Below the pieces are notes generated by a model that saw only the letters and a list, made by a program, of their open reading frames with translations, was not told the origin of the DNA and did no database searches. Made by a program: the position numbers and the translations under genes. From Panacibacter microcysteis (GTDB lineage Bacteria; Bacteroidota; Bacteroidia; Chitinophagales; Chitinophagaceae): a stretch of DNA of 64,000 nt. The stretch lies in the NCBI RefSeq assembly GCF_015831355.1, contig NZ_JADWYR010000002.1, forward strand, positions 496,001-560,000, written 5' to 3'. Positions 36,243-45,593 of the stretch are shown here, piece by piece; the stretch's first letter is position 1, and every line of letters begins with the position of its first letter.

Positions 36243-37121
36243 TTATCCCAGTCTTTTTACATCTACTGAAACATGCAGCCGGTGTGGGCCGCTGCTGAGG
36301 ATCACACCTTTGAGCGGTGTAATATCTGCATAGTCTCTGCCCCAGCCAATGGTAATGTGCTGTGCTGCGGGGATCATGTTATTGGTGGGATCAAAATCGA
36401 GCCAGCCCTGGTTGGGCATATACACAGCAAACCATGCATGCGATGCATCTACGCCTGTAAGTTTTTCTTTGCCCGGTGGAGGCAGCGTTTCGAGGTAGCC
36501 GCTTACATAACGGGCCGGTAAGCCAACAGCGCGTATGCATGCAATAGCGAGGTGTGCAAAATCCTGGCAAACTCCTTTGCGCTCTTTCATGACTACATCT
36601 AATGGTGTGGCCACCGTGGTAAAACCAGGTACGAACTGAAAATCTGTATGAATACGCTGCATTAATTCTTTCGCAGCGGCCAGCATGGAACGTCCGGGTG
36701 TAAAAGACTGCAGCGAATAAGCCCTGATTTGTTCTGATGCCTGTGTAATGGCCGTTTCTGCTACATACTGCCGGGCACTGAAATCTGCCTCGCCGTTGGT
36801 TGCAATCTGTTGCTGCACCTCTTCCCATGCTGTGTTGGTAAACAGTTCAGGTGCGTTATTAACGCCCGGTTTTTTATCGATTATTGAAGTAACGGTAACA
36901 CGCAAATGTTTGTGCTCATGCTGTATGGCGAAATAAAGCGTCTTATTACCAAAAAAATCTGTGTATTCATTTTTTATTTCGGGCTCCGGGGAAATTTTTA
37001 TGAGCGTCTTCCTGCAGCTTTGATCGGAGGTATCGCGCAGGAATAATTTCGCCACATTATGGCAAATACTTACCGGCTGGTGATACTCGTATTCTGTTGT
37101 ATGGGTTACCTGGTATTGCAT
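36243..37121 (-). CDS. Bacterial transglutaminase-like protein
   Basis: 292 residues. N-terminal beta domain (YQVTHTTEYEYHQPVSICHN), then the papain-like transglutaminase core with Cys185 (RKGVCQDFAHL), His228 (DASHAWFAVY) and Asp244 (WLDFDPTNN). It has the same two-part layout as the first 290 residues of the DUF2126 giant at 22.7 kb, but is a separate protein. It follows the ATP-grasp/alpha-E gene by 21 bp on the same strand, so they are one operon. Acts on peptides in the cytoplasm as a protease or amide-transfer enzyme; target unknown. Confidence 0.93.
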   Translation of the reverse strand: MQYQVTHTTEYEYHQPVSICHNVAKLFLRDTSDQSCRKTLIKISPEPEIKNEYTDFFGNKTLYFAIQHEHKHLRVTVTSIIDKKPGVNNAPELFTNTAWEEVQQQIATNGEADFSARQYVAETAITQASEQIRAYSLQSFTPGRSMLAAAKELMQRIHTDFQFVPGFTTVATPLDVVMKERKGVCQDFAHLAIACIRAVGLPARYVSGYLETLPPPGKEKLTGVDASHAWFAVYMPNQGWLDFDPTNNMIPAAQHITIGWGRDYADITPLKGVILSSGPHRLHVSVDVKRLG

Positions 37122-37142
37122 AATGCGTGCAGCATTATTTGT

Positions 37143-39704
37143 TTAAAGTTTAGACCTGAATAATTGTTGCTGTGTTTCTGCATGCCTGAAATAAGTTTTT
37201 GAAACAACATTGGAGATGTTGTACAACAGCATATTCATTTTGGTAAGAAACTCATCCAGCTTTTTATAACTGTTGCTGTTTTTATCAGCTACAGACAGTT
37301 GGTCTTTGTCTGCCAGTTTAATCATACTAAAAGCTTCCAGTGCAAGTCTTTCATGTTCTGTGAGTTCGTGACCCGCATTTTTCTTCGGTAAGCCGGAAAG
37401 GTATGCCTTTAGTCTTTCCACCTGGTAAACCAGCGATCTTGGATTGTTGGGGTCCAGCAGCATGAGATCGAGTACCAGTGGTAACTGCAGGTGTGCACGA
37501 TATTTAAAGCGATAGTTTACGAGGCTTTCATTGCTGTTTAAGACTGCTTCCTGTAAAATATGTTCCACCTGCTCATCCTGCTTTGCTACAAGTGCAGAAC
37601 GCAACATTGCGATCAGCAGCACGCTTTGTTCGGTCTTGCGGCCGGTATCCAGCAAGGTCCATCCCTGGTCCCGTGAAATGCTTTCGCGGTTAAGGCTGAT
37701 GAAGGCCATCATGGAGGTGATGAGGTTGTCTACGGCGCCCAGCAGTTTATAATGCCCTGTGTGTTTGGCTGCCGCAGCGGTTTGCCATGCTTCTTCCATT
37801 TCACGCAGTACCCGCCAGGTATCGGTAGACCAGTGGTCCCTTACTGCATGTACAGCACGCGTGAATGAAACAATGTTGTAACCGAGACTTCCCACGCGGT
37901 TGTTGTTAAAGAGCAGATCGGCCAGCTCTTTCCATGGCTCTTTTATTTTGGCTTCACTTCCTTCACCAGCAAAGCCCGGATATGTATGTGTATATAGTGT
38001 AAGTGCCCTTAACAGGCATTTTTTCAGGGTAAGATCGTTCTCCATAAAAGCTTTGTTGGCTTCGCCTACAAACTGCATGATGGTACGCTGAAAACGGGCG
38101 TTGCCGAGCACCCTTTCTGCATAGCGGCCCACCCAGAAAAGATTTTCGGCTGTACGGCTTGGCAGGTCTTCCTGTTTGTAAGGCTGCCGGTTGCCAGGTG
38201 TATATTCCTGCTCTTTCTTAGCGTTGAAACTACTGGTTTCGCCGCCTGATAATATCCAGGTGTCTTTGCTGAAACCACCAAGCTGGTTAGAAATGATGAT
38301 GTTATTTTCGTCAAGAGAAGTTCTTGTTAAGCCGCCGTTCATTACCGTATACCCGCCATTATCGCTCACAACAAAACTTCTGAATAATGCATGGCATGGC
38401 GCGATATTGCCTTCTGCAAAAGAGGGCGAGGAGGAGAAGTTTACTTTTTCCTGGCCCACATACAAATGCGGTTTGGCCTGTATGCTTTGTTTCAATTCTT
38501 TTAGTTCGGATGCACTGAGTAATGTAGCATCGACGGAGGTGCGTTTAAACGACTCACGGAAAATTCTTTTAATGACCAGCGTGGAAAGATTGTCCAGCAC
38601 ATATTGCAATTCTGTTGGTTGCCCGCACCACCATGACGCAATGTTGGGAAGCTTCAGGTCTTCACCCAGGAAGTGTTTTGCTATAGCAGGCAGAAAAGGC
38701 ATCAACCCGGGGTTTTCCACCACACTGCTGCCCAAGGGGTTTGCAATGCTTACATTACCTGCACGAACGGCTTGTAAAAGCCCCGGTACACCCAACTGGG
38801 AATCTTCTTTCAGCTCCAGTGGATCGCAATACATATCATCTACCCTGCGGAGTATTACATCTACCTTTTCGAGGCCGCCCAGTGTCTTCAGCCATACGCA
38901 ATTATCTTTAACCATCAGGTCGTCGCCCTGTACCAGGGTAAAGCCCAGGTGCGAAGACAGGAAAGAATGTTCAAAGTATGTTTCGTTGCTGGGCCCGGGT
39001 GTAAGTATCACGATCCGCGGTTGCCGGTTTTGTTGTGGAGCAATACGGGTAAGGGCATTCCTCAACGTGTTGTAATAGGGCGACAGTCTTTTTACTTTTA
39101 ACCCACTGAACAGTTCGGGCACAATGCGTGCCATGGCCAGGCGGTTTTCCAGGGCATAACCGGAGCCGGACGGTGCCTGGGTTCTGTCGTTCAATATCCA
39201 TATTTTGCCATCTACACTGCGCGCCATATCTGCCGCGTAAACGACGAGATTGTGCGCACCCGGTAATTGTATGCCACAACATTCCCTGATGAAGCCGTGG
39301 TGGTTGTACACGATCTCCATGGGCAATATGCCTTCTTTTACCAGTTGCTGTTCGCCGTAAATATCTTTGAGGACAAGGTCAAATAACGTGCTGCGTTGTT
39401 TGAGACCTGCCTCAATACTTGCCCATTCATCTTTGGTGATAAGGAAAGGAATAATGTCCAGATCCCATGTACGGTTGGCACCTGACGGATCGCCGTAAAT
39501 ATTGTAGGTAACACCATTCTCTTTCAGAAAACGCATCATGTCCTGGCTGCGGTTGGCTATTTCTTCCGTGCCCAGACCGGTAAATGATGCAAAGAATGTT
39601 TTCCAGCTGGCAAGGAGTTCAGCATTGCCGGTATAGCGATCATCAGAAGACTGACCATGCAGGTATGCGTTTAAAAAACCAGTTTGATCGGTGACAGGAA
39701 TCAT
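37143..39704 (-). CDS. Circularly permuted ATP-grasp / alpha-E fusion protein
   Basis: 853 residues. Residues ~1-490 are a circularly permuted ATP-grasp domain (GDPSGANRTWDLDIIPFLI near the start, IVYNHHGFIRECCGI, RPRIVILTPGPSNETYFEH, LRRVDDMYCDPLEL). From ~510 follows alpha-E, an all-helical domain that begins SRTAENLFWVGRYAERVLG. In many genomes these are one or two genes beside a transglutaminase and DUF2126 and are predicted to form peptide or isopeptide bonds with ATP. Here the two parts are fused. First gene of the operon with the transglutaminase; no Anbu-type proteasome gene, another frequent partner, is in the window. Confidence 0.93.
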   Translation of the reverse strand: MIPVTDQTGFLNAYLHGQSSDDRYTGNAELLASWKTFFASFTGLGTEEIANRSQDMMRFLKENGVTYNIYGDPSGANRTWDLDIIPFLITKDEWASIEAGLKQRSTLFDLVLKDIYGEQQLVKEGILPMEIVYNHHGFIRECCGIQLPGAHNLVVYAADMARSVDGKIWILNDRTQAPSGSGYALENRLAMARIVPELFSGLKVKRLSPYYNTLRNALTRIAPQQNRQPRIVILTPGPSNETYFEHSFLSSHLGFTLVQGDDLMVKDNCVWLKTLGGLEKVDVILRRVDDMYCDPLELKEDSQLGVPGLLQAVRAGNVSIANPLGSSVVENPGLMPFLPAIAKHFLGEDLKLPNIASWWCGQPTELQYVLDNLSTLVIKRIFRESFKRTSVDATLLSASELKELKQSIQAKPHLYVGQEKVNFSSSPSFAEGNIAPCHALFRSFVVSDNGGYTVMNGGLTRTSLDENNIIISNQLGGFSKDTWILSGGETSSFNAKKEQEYTPGNRQPYKQEDLPSRTAENLFWVGRYAERVLGNARFQRTIMQFVGEANKAFMENDLTLKKCLLRALTLYTHTYPGFAGEGSEAKIKEPWKELADLLFNNNRVGSLGYNIVSFTRAVHAVRDHWSTDTWRVLREMEEAWQTAAAAKHTGHYKLLGAVDNLITSMMAFISLNRESISRDQGWTLLDTGRKTEQSVLLIAMLRSALVAKQDEQVEHILQEAVLNSNESLVNYRFKYRAHLQLPLVLDLMLLDPNNPRSLVYQVERLKAYLSGLPKKNAGHELTEHERLALEAFSMIKLADKDQLSVADKNSNSYKKLDEFLTKMNMLLYNISNVVSKTYFRHAETQQQLFRSKL

Positions 39705-39952
39705 GTAATGTTTTAAGCAGCTTGCGGCACAAATTAATGAATAAAAGGCGAATGGCGGCGAAGGATGAATGGTGAAGAATTATAGCGGGAACCGGGAGCA
39801 AGACGAAATACGCAGTGTTGGCTGCACGGCAGGCAACAACTTTTACCCGGGCATAAGGTGTTTGCTGGCGTGTACAGCAATTCATGATGTGTGCATATGA
39901 TACCGGTAGAAAAAACAGCACCTGCTGCACCATGCTGCGCAGAGAACAGCAA

Positions 39953-39972
39953 GTACAAGTGAGTGACACAAG
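39953..39972 (+). repeat. Dispersed intergenic repeat copy 17, subtype A
   Basis: Core GTACAAGTGAGTGACACAAG, then GGACGATGCCACC. It lies in the 371-bp divergent gap 39705-40075; nothing else was recognised there. Confidence 0.88.
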
Positions 39973-40075
39973 GGACGATGCCACCTGCACTATTGCCCGT
40001 TACCTAAATGCCCGGCATTAACCGCACACACGTTATTGCAAAATGGAATAACTTCGCCATTCGAAATTTATATGT

Positions 40076-40498
40076 ATGGTTACGATTGAATTAGCACGTG
40101 TACAAAACGATTATGGCTTCGAAGCAACAGATGCGAACGGTCATGTAGTACGTATGGATACAAGCCCGGAAAGTGGCGGGCAGAACTTTGGTGTACGCCC
40201 TATGCAGATGCTGCTGATGGGTGTGGCTGGATGCAGCGCGATTGATGTGATCAGTATTTTAAAAAAGCAGCGACAGGAAGTGCGTGATTATAAGATGACC
40301 GTAAACGGTGAACGTGAAGCAGGCAAAGAACCTTCATTATGGAAAGATGTGACCCTCGACTTTCACCTTTACGGCAACGTGGATGAAGAAAAAGCGAGAC
40401 GAGCCGTAGACTTGTCAATGGAGAAATACTGTTCCGTATCTGCAACGTTGAAAGCGGCAGGTGCAGACATTAAATGGAATGTTTTTGTGCACCCGTAG
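40076..40498 (+). CDS. OsmC-family peroxiredoxin-like protein
   Basis: 140 residues. Redox cysteines Cys53 (GVAGCSAIDV) and Cys119 (EKYCSVSATL) are the conserved pair of the OsmC/Ohr family, which reduces organic hydroperoxides, usually as a dimer. The second helix-strand pattern (VTLDFHLYGNVDEEKARRAVD) fits YhfA-like OsmC proteins. metZ starts 71 bp downstream on the same strand, which suggests a link to sulfur metabolism but may be chance. Confidence 0.92.
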   Translation: MVTIELARVQNDYGFEATDANGHVVRMDTSPESGGQNFGVRPMQMLLMGVAGCSAIDVISILKKQRQEVRDYKMTVNGEREAGKEPSLWKDVTLDFHLYGNVDEEKARRAVDLSMEKYCSVSATLKAAGADIKWNVFVHP

Positions 40499-40569
40499 AT
40501 GATGTATGCCAAAGCATGCAGGGATATATGAAACCGGATTTACAGATCTTGTATAAATGTTTTTATTAA

Positions 40570-41754
40570 ATGAGCGAACAACAAAGAGAGCTGCATCCTT
40601 TATCAAAAGCGGTGCGTGTACGTGGCAACCAGACCTGGCAGATGGAGCATTCATCGCCTATGTTTCTGACCAGCAGTTTTACCTTCGATTCTGCGGAAGA
40701 TATGCGCGGTGCTTTTGCAGAAGAAAATGACGAAAATATTTACAGCCGTTTTAGTAACCCCACCGTAGACGAGTTCGTAGCCAAAATGTGTGCACTGGAA
40801 AATGCGGAAGCAGGTTTTGCCACGGCAAGTGGTATGGCCGCAGTTTTCGGTTCCATCTTTTCGCTGCTTAAGCAGGGTGACCATCTTGTATGCTGCAGTT
40901 CTGTATTTGGCAGCACATTTACCATTGTTACCAAGTTTCTGCCAAAGTATGGTATTGAATGTACACTTGTTGCGGCAGGCGACAAGGATGCATGGGAAAA
41001 TGCAGTAAAGTCCAATACCAGGATGATCTACCTGGAAACGCCAACCAACCCGCAACTGGAAATTATTGACCTTGAGTGGGCAGGACAGTTTGCCAAAAAA
41101 CATAACCTGATACTGAATGTTGACAATTGCTTTGCCACACCATTGCTGCAGCAGCCTTTGAAGTATGGTGCACACCTGAGTGTGCATTCTGCCACCAAAT
41201 GGATCGACGGGCAGGGGCGTGTACTGGGCGGGGTAGTAGTAGGTGATGCAAAACTGATCCGTGAGATATATCTTTTCTGCAGGAATACAGGTCCGTCGTT
41301 ATCGCCATTTAATGCATGGGTATTGAGTAAAAGCCTTGAGACGCTGGATGTGCGTTTGCAACGCCACTGCGAGAATGCAATGACGGTAGCACAGGCGCTG
41401 GAACAGCACCCCAAAGTTTCGTGGGTGAAATATCCATTCTTAAAAAGCCACCCGCAATACGATATTGCTATTAAACAAATGAAGGCCGGTGGCGGCATTG
41501 TTTGTTTTGAAGTAAAAGGCGGTGTAGAAAGCGGCCGCATGTTTTTAAACAGCCTGCAGATGCTGTCTATGACTGCCAATCTTGGCGATACGCGTAGTAT
41601 TGCTTCTCATCCGTCGAGCACAACGCACTCAAAGCTGAGTGAGGAAGAACGCCTGAGTGTGGGAATAACGCCGGGACTGGTGCGTATTTCTGTAGGGCTT
41701 GAATTTGTTGATGACATTATTTACGACATCACACAGGCACTGGATAAGTTGTAG
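40570..41754 (+). CDS. metZ: O-succinylhomoserine sulfhydrylase / trans-sulfuration PLP enzyme
   Basis: 394 residues of the Cys/Met metabolism PLP family. PLP lysine Lys210 lies in VHSATKWIDGQGRVLGG; WIDGQGR rather than YLGGHSD points to the MetZ branch, which makes homocysteine from O-succinyl- (or O-acetyl-) homoserine and sulfide. YSRFSNPTVDEF, ATASGMAAVFG and LETPTNPQLEI are further family marks. O-acetylhomoserine as substrate cannot be excluded. Cytoplasmic. Confidence 0.93.
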   Translation: MSEQQRELHPLSKAVRVRGNQTWQMEHSSPMFLTSSFTFDSAEDMRGAFAEENDENIYSRFSNPTVDEFVAKMCALENAEAGFATASGMAAVFGSIFSLLKQGDHLVCCSSVFGSTFTIVTKFLPKYGIECTLVAAGDKDAWENAVKSNTRMIYLETPTNPQLEIIDLEWAGQFAKKHNLILNVDNCFATPLLQQPLKYGAHLSVHSATKWIDGQGRVLGGVVVGDAKLIREIYLFCRNTGPSLSPFNAWVLSKSLETLDVRLQRHCENAMTVAQALEQHPKVSWVKYPFLKSHPQYDIAIKQMKAGGGIVCFEVKGGVESGRMFLNSLQMLSMTANLGDTRSIASHPSSTTHSKLSEEERLSVGITPGLVRISVGLEFVDDIIYDITQALDKL

Positions 41755-41860
41755 GCGCTAAGCACGATAGCGATCCGCTTTTAAGGTTGTGCAATAAACA
41801 TATGATTGCAAGCCGCCTGTTTCCTAACTGGAATTGTTCCAGGCACATCTACAACACGCC

Positions 41861-42880
41861 ATGCAAATACAGGAAAACATTGCTTTAAAGCCTTTTAATA
41901 CATTTGGGATTACTGCAACAGCCAGGTACTTTTCAACCTTTACTGCTGTGGACGAACTGCAAAGTATTATTGACGCCAAACAGGTGCAACATACACAGCG
42001 AATGGTGCTTGGCGGCGGCAGCAATGTACTCTTTACCAAAGATTTTGACGGACTGATTTTAAAGAACGAACTGAAAGGAATTGAACTGGTACACGAAGAC
42101 AATGATTGGTATTATGTAAAGGCGCAGGCAGGGGAGAACTGGCACAGCTTTGTATTGCATTGCATTGCGCACAATTATGCCGGTGTAGAGAACCTCAGCC
42201 TTATTCCGGGGAATGTTGGCGCAAGCCCTATGCAAAATATTGGCGCTTATGGCGTGGAAATAAAAGATGTGTTTCATGAACTGGAAGCTTACAACCTGCA
42301 CGACCGGGAAGTAGTGCATTTTTCGCCGGGTGATTGTGCTTTTGGATACAGGGAAAGTGTGTTTAAAAGAAAATACAAAGACCAGTTTGTTATTCTCAAT
42401 GTTACTTTCAGGCTGCGCAAAAAGCCTGTCTTCAATACTTCGTATGGTGCAATAGAACAGGAACTGGAGAAGATGCATGTGCAAAGCTTATCCATACAGG
42501 CTATCTCCAGCGCGGTGATCAATATCCGCAGCAGCAAGCTGCCAGACCCCAAAGAGATTGGCAATGCCGGTAGCTTCTTTAAAAACCCCACCGTACCCAA
42601 CGAGCAGTTTACTGCATTGCAGCAGGCGTTCCCGGCGATTGTTGGGTATGCATTTGGCGCACATGACACCAAGCTTGCAGCCGGCTGGCTTATTGAGCAA
42701 TGCGGCTGGAAAGGTTACCGGGAAGGTGATGCCGGCTGTCATGCAAAGCAGGCACTGGTACTCGTTAACTATGGGAATGCAACAGGAGGGGAGATATATG
42801 ATCTTTCTTCTAAAATTGTAGCGAGTGTAAAAGAAAGATTTGGTGTTGGGCTGGAAAGAGAAGTTAATATTATTGCATAA
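41861..42880 (+). CDS. murB: UDP-N-acetylenolpyruvoylglucosamine reductase
   Basis: 339 residues from the ATG at 41861; a TTG at 41834 would add nine residues. MurB reduces UDP-GlcNAc-enolpyruvate to UDP-MurNAc with FAD and NADPH. FAD-binding segments FNTFGITATAR, VLGGGSNVLF and SLIPGNVGASPMQNIGAYG are present; catalytic candidates are Arg163 (GYRES) and Ser238 (NAGSFFKNP). It is the type I (E. coli-like) form judging by length and the C-terminal region GWLIEQCGWKG. It is not in a mur cluster here. Confidence 0.96.
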   Translation: MQIQENIALKPFNTFGITATARYFSTFTAVDELQSIIDAKQVQHTQRMVLGGGSNVLFTKDFDGLILKNELKGIELVHEDNDWYYVKAQAGENWHSFVLHCIAHNYAGVENLSLIPGNVGASPMQNIGAYGVEIKDVFHELEAYNLHDREVVHFSPGDCAFGYRESVFKRKYKDQFVILNVTFRLRKKPVFNTSYGAIEQELEKMHVQSLSIQAISSAVINIRSSKLPDPKEIGNAGSFFKNPTVPNEQFTALQQAFPAIVGYAFGAHDTKLAAGWLIEQCGWKGYREGDAGCHAKQALVLVNYGNATGGEIYDLSSKIVASVKERFGVGLEREVNIIA

Positions 42881-42910
42881 TGATCCGTAAAATACTACTG
42901 TTATAAAAAA

Positions 42911-42940
42911 ACAACCAGGCCGGATACTCGACCTGGTTGT
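42911..42940 (-). terminator. Terminator between murB and the AAA+ gene
   Basis: ACAACCAGG/CCTGGTTGT, a perfect 9-bp stem. The T-run (TTTTTTATAA) is on the minus strand, so it mainly ends the AAA+ transcript; repeat copy 18 lies inside that transcript's 3' UTR. Confidence 0.85.
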
Positions 42941-42958
42941 GCTGAATGATTTGTTGCA

Positions 42959-42978
42959 GTACAAGTGTGCGACGCAAC
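42959..42978 (+). repeat. Dispersed intergenic repeat copy 18, subtype B
   Basis: Core GTACAAGTGTGCGACGCAAC, then CAAAGCTTCATG; 44 bp from the AAA+ gene stop. Confidence 0.9.
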
Positions 42979-43021
42979 CAAAGCTTCATGCTTAAGTTAC
43001 TGCCGGGCCCATCATATATAC

Positions 43022-44572
43022 CTACTTATAATCGTCTTCATTAAAGATATCTGTATCGTCTTCTCCCTCGTCTGTACTAAACTGGCCAAGGTTCATCATA
43101 CTGCCAATGAGGTCTTTAAACTGAATTTTTCCTTCAATCGTTTTTTTACTGATCAGCGAGTAAGCAGCAAGGCCGTGCAGCACAAATTCCATTAGTAACG
43201 CGCTTTCTTTTTCGTTTGCATGCGGGTACAGCTTTTTTACAATGCCGTACAGGCCTTCTACTTTATACAATGCCTGTATTTTTTCAGCATCTTTCATGTC
43301 CACAAGCATATCAAGGTGATTACCCTTATCAAACCATTTGGTTATTTCTTTATAAGGGTCGTCTTCTTTTTGTGCCTGTGATGCTTTGCCGGTTGACTTC
43401 CTTTTTTTAAGCGATTCCGGATTGGGGAAATAGGTGATAAACTGCGAGCGGATAGATTTATCAAGCAGGTTGAGCGCTACCTGGTATGGCCCTTCCTGCT
43501 CGCCTTCGTACACCAGTTCAATCTTGCCTGTAATAGATGGTATGATGCCGGCAAGATCGCTTATCCATACCTGTGTATCCTTTTCGCCGTGTATGATAGC
43601 CCTGCGTTCGGCACTGCTTACGGCATTCTCAAATGCAGCGATGGTAAGCCTTGCGCTTACACCGCTCTTTTTATCTACGTACTCATTGTTACGTGCTTCA
43701 AAAGCCACCTGTTCTATCAGGCGTTTTACGAGGTCGCTAACGCTTACGTGTTGTTGTTCTTCAAGTATATCTGCTTCCTGCTCTGTAATAGACAAAGATG
43801 TTTCAATGTCTTTGGGGTAGTGTGTTAATATCTGGCTTTGTATACGGTCTTTAAGAGGCGTTACTATACTGCCGCGGTTGGTATAATCTTCGGGGTTGGC
43901 AGTAAAGACAAACATAATATCAAGCGGCATACGCAGTTTAAAACCGCGGATCTGTATGTCACCTTCTTCGAGAATGTTGAATAGAGCCACCTGTATACGC
44001 GCCTGCAGATCGGGTATTTCGTTGATCACAAAAATGCTGCGGTTACTGCGTGGAATGATACCATAGTGTATTACACGTTCATCAGCAAAACTCAGTCTCA
44101 GGTTGGCTGCTTTTATTGGGTCAATATCGCCGATAAGATCTGCCACACTAACATCGGGTGTTGCCAGTTTTTCACCGTACCGTTCACTGCGGTGCAGCCA
44201 GTAAATGGGTGTATCATCACCATGTTCTGCAATCTGGTCCTTTGCATATTTGCTAAGCGGGTTTAACGGGTCATCGTTTATTTCGCTGCCATGCACTACC
44301 GGTATATATTCATCCAGCAGTTCTGTCATCTGCCGCGCCATTCTTGTTTTTGCCTGTCCGCGTAAACCGAGAAACAGGATGTTATGCCTGCTCAGGATCG
44401 CCCTTTCTGTATCTGGTATTACGGTGTCTTCATAACCAATGATGCCGTTAAACGTGTTTTCTTTATTGCGTATTTTCTCCACCAGGTTTTTGCGCAATTC
44501 ATCCTTAACCGATAAAGGTTTGTAGCCACTCTTCTTTAATTCGCCTAAAGTTTTTATATCGTGTATTTTCAT
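43022..44572 (-). CDS. MoxR/magnesium-chelatase-like AAA+ ATPase
   Basis: 516 residues. The AAA+ core has a Walker A variant GLRGQAKT (GxxGxxKT, as in MoxR and ChlI-like proteins), Walker B/sensor segments SIFVINEIPDLQARIQVALF and DIMFVFTANPEDYTNRG, and PLKDRIQSQI for the arginine-finger region. The C-terminal ~170 residues are acidic and helical. These ATPases usually work with a VWA-domain protein as remodelling or metal-insertion chaperones; no VWA gene lies next to it in this window. Ends in a clear terminator. Exact client unknown. Confidence 0.85.
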   Translation of the reverse strand: MKIHDIKTLGELKKSGYKPLSVKDELRKNLVEKIRNKENTFNGIIGYEDTVIPDTERAILSRHNILFLGLRGQAKTRMARQMTELLDEYIPVVHGSEINDDPLNPLSKYAKDQIAEHGDDTPIYWLHRSERYGEKLATPDVSVADLIGDIDPIKAANLRLSFADERVIHYGIIPRSNRSIFVINEIPDLQARIQVALFNILEEGDIQIRGFKLRMPLDIMFVFTANPEDYTNRGSIVTPLKDRIQSQILTHYPKDIETSLSITEQEADILEEQQHVSVSDLVKRLIEQVAFEARNNEYVDKKSGVSARLTIAAFENAVSSAERRAIIHGEKDTQVWISDLAGIIPSITGKIELVYEGEQEGPYQVALNLLDKSIRSQFITYFPNPESLKKRKSTGKASQAQKEDDPYKEITKWFDKGNHLDMLVDMKDAEKIQALYKVEGLYGIVKKLYPHANEKESALLMEFVLHGLAAYSLISKKTIEGKIQFKDLIGSMMNLGQFSTDEGEDDTDIFNEDDYK

Positions 44573-44615
44573 AATAAAATTTGTTGGTCAGCATTTCGTT
44601 CAATGGTCATCGCCT

Positions 44616-44635
44616 GTTGTGTCACTCACTTGTAC
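44616..44635 (-). repeat. Dispersed intergenic repeat copy 19, subtype A
   Basis: Perfect core preceded by GGTCATCGCCT, 44 bp upstream of the AAA+ start. It occupies the left end of the 615-bp gap 44573-45187. Confidence 0.92.
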
Positions 44636-44839
44636 GGCAGATCAATATGCATCATCGATGCTGCGTGGCATGCGGCGCAGTAAAATACAGGAACGAATTG
44701 CAGACGTTTATGTTAAACATTGAAAGCCAGCAAAGGTAAAAGCTGTTTAAGAAACAATTGTACGTTGAAAATGTTTTTACGAAGGTAGGAGGTAAAGTGC
44801 AAAGACGTACCACCGGGGTTTTCGAAAAGCATAAATAAA

Positions 44840-44903
44840 GAAAGCATCAAATTTTACATGCGTACCTGCCTAAACATGTACACCTGCTCAATCCGATGCT
44901 TTC
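44840..44903. other. Inverted repeat in a long geneless gap
   Basis: GAAAGCATC and GATGCTTTC (9 bp, perfect) are 46 bp apart; the loop holds a second near-repeat (TACATGCGTAC / ACATGTACA). It may be a structured RNA or a protein site. The rest of 44640-45187 shows nothing recognisable. Confidence 0.3.
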
Positions 44904-45187
44904 GGGGCTCATATGAATGCTTCGTGTAAGAAACCAATGTAGCCCGCAGAGTCCCAGTGTTCTTTCTTTTTACAGATTAATTACTGCGCTCTAATGTGAT
45001 ATAAAACTACAACCTGGTATAGCCTGTTCCAAATTTCTGCACGTACTCTTTTGCACGCATTCTGCACTTTTCAATGCACATTTTGTTGCGGAAAAAATTT
45101 CAGGAAACGCTGTATTTTCTTGGCATGGTAGTTGTTTTTTTATCGCAATATGGTGGTTCATTAGCCGCCGTTTAAAAACGCTCAGTC

Positions 45188-45505
45188 ATGAAAAACACAA
45201 GAATTGGTGTGCTGGCATTAGCAGCACTTTTTGTAGGATTGGTTTCCTTTGAAAATTTTGATGGTGGTTCAATAAAAGGAAAAGTTGTTCCTCCCGACGG
45301 TGCTTCACAGGTTTGGGCACTTTCTTCAACTGACACATTAAAAGCAATCATCAACCAGGGCATGTTCGAAATACAGAATGCCAAAGCTGGCACCTATAAA
45401 ATTTACATCGATGCTGTAGAACCTTATAAAGATGTGATTAAAGAAGGTGTGCAGGTTACAGAAGGTGGTGCAGCAGATCTTGGAGACATTACGCTACAGA
45501 AATAA
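45188..45505 (+). CDS. Small secreted carboxypeptidase-regulatory-like protein
   Basis: 105 residues. Signal peptide about 1-22 (LAALFVGLVSFENF), then one beta-sandwich of the carboxypeptidase-regulatory-like type: IKGKVVPPDGASQVWALSS, FEIQNAKAGTYKIYIDAV, VTEGGAADLGDITL. Such a domain alone is probably a cell-surface or periplasmic binding module. Monocistronic with its own terminator 36 bp after the stop. Confidence 0.78.
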   Translation: MKNTRIGVLALAALFVGLVSFENFDGGSIKGKVVPPDGASQVWALSSTDTLKAIINQGMFEIQNAKAGTYKIYIDAVEPYKDVIKEGVQVTEGGAADLGDITLQK

Positions 45506-45540
45506 ACGCACTAAGTACTAAGGACGGATTGTTAAACTAC

Positions 45541-45577
45541 AACAGGCAGTGATATTCATCAACTGCCTGTTTTTTTG
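45541..45577 (+). terminator. Rho-independent terminator
   Basis: AACAGGCAG/CTGCCTGTT stem with an inner TGAT/ATCA pairing, then a seven-T run. Confidence 0.92.
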
Positions 45578-45593
45578 CGTATAAGTATTTTAT

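Noticed and set aside
38191-39075. 294-residue open frame antisense to the ATP-grasp/alpha-E gene
   Set aside because: Shadow frame; the opposite strand encodes a clear family protein.
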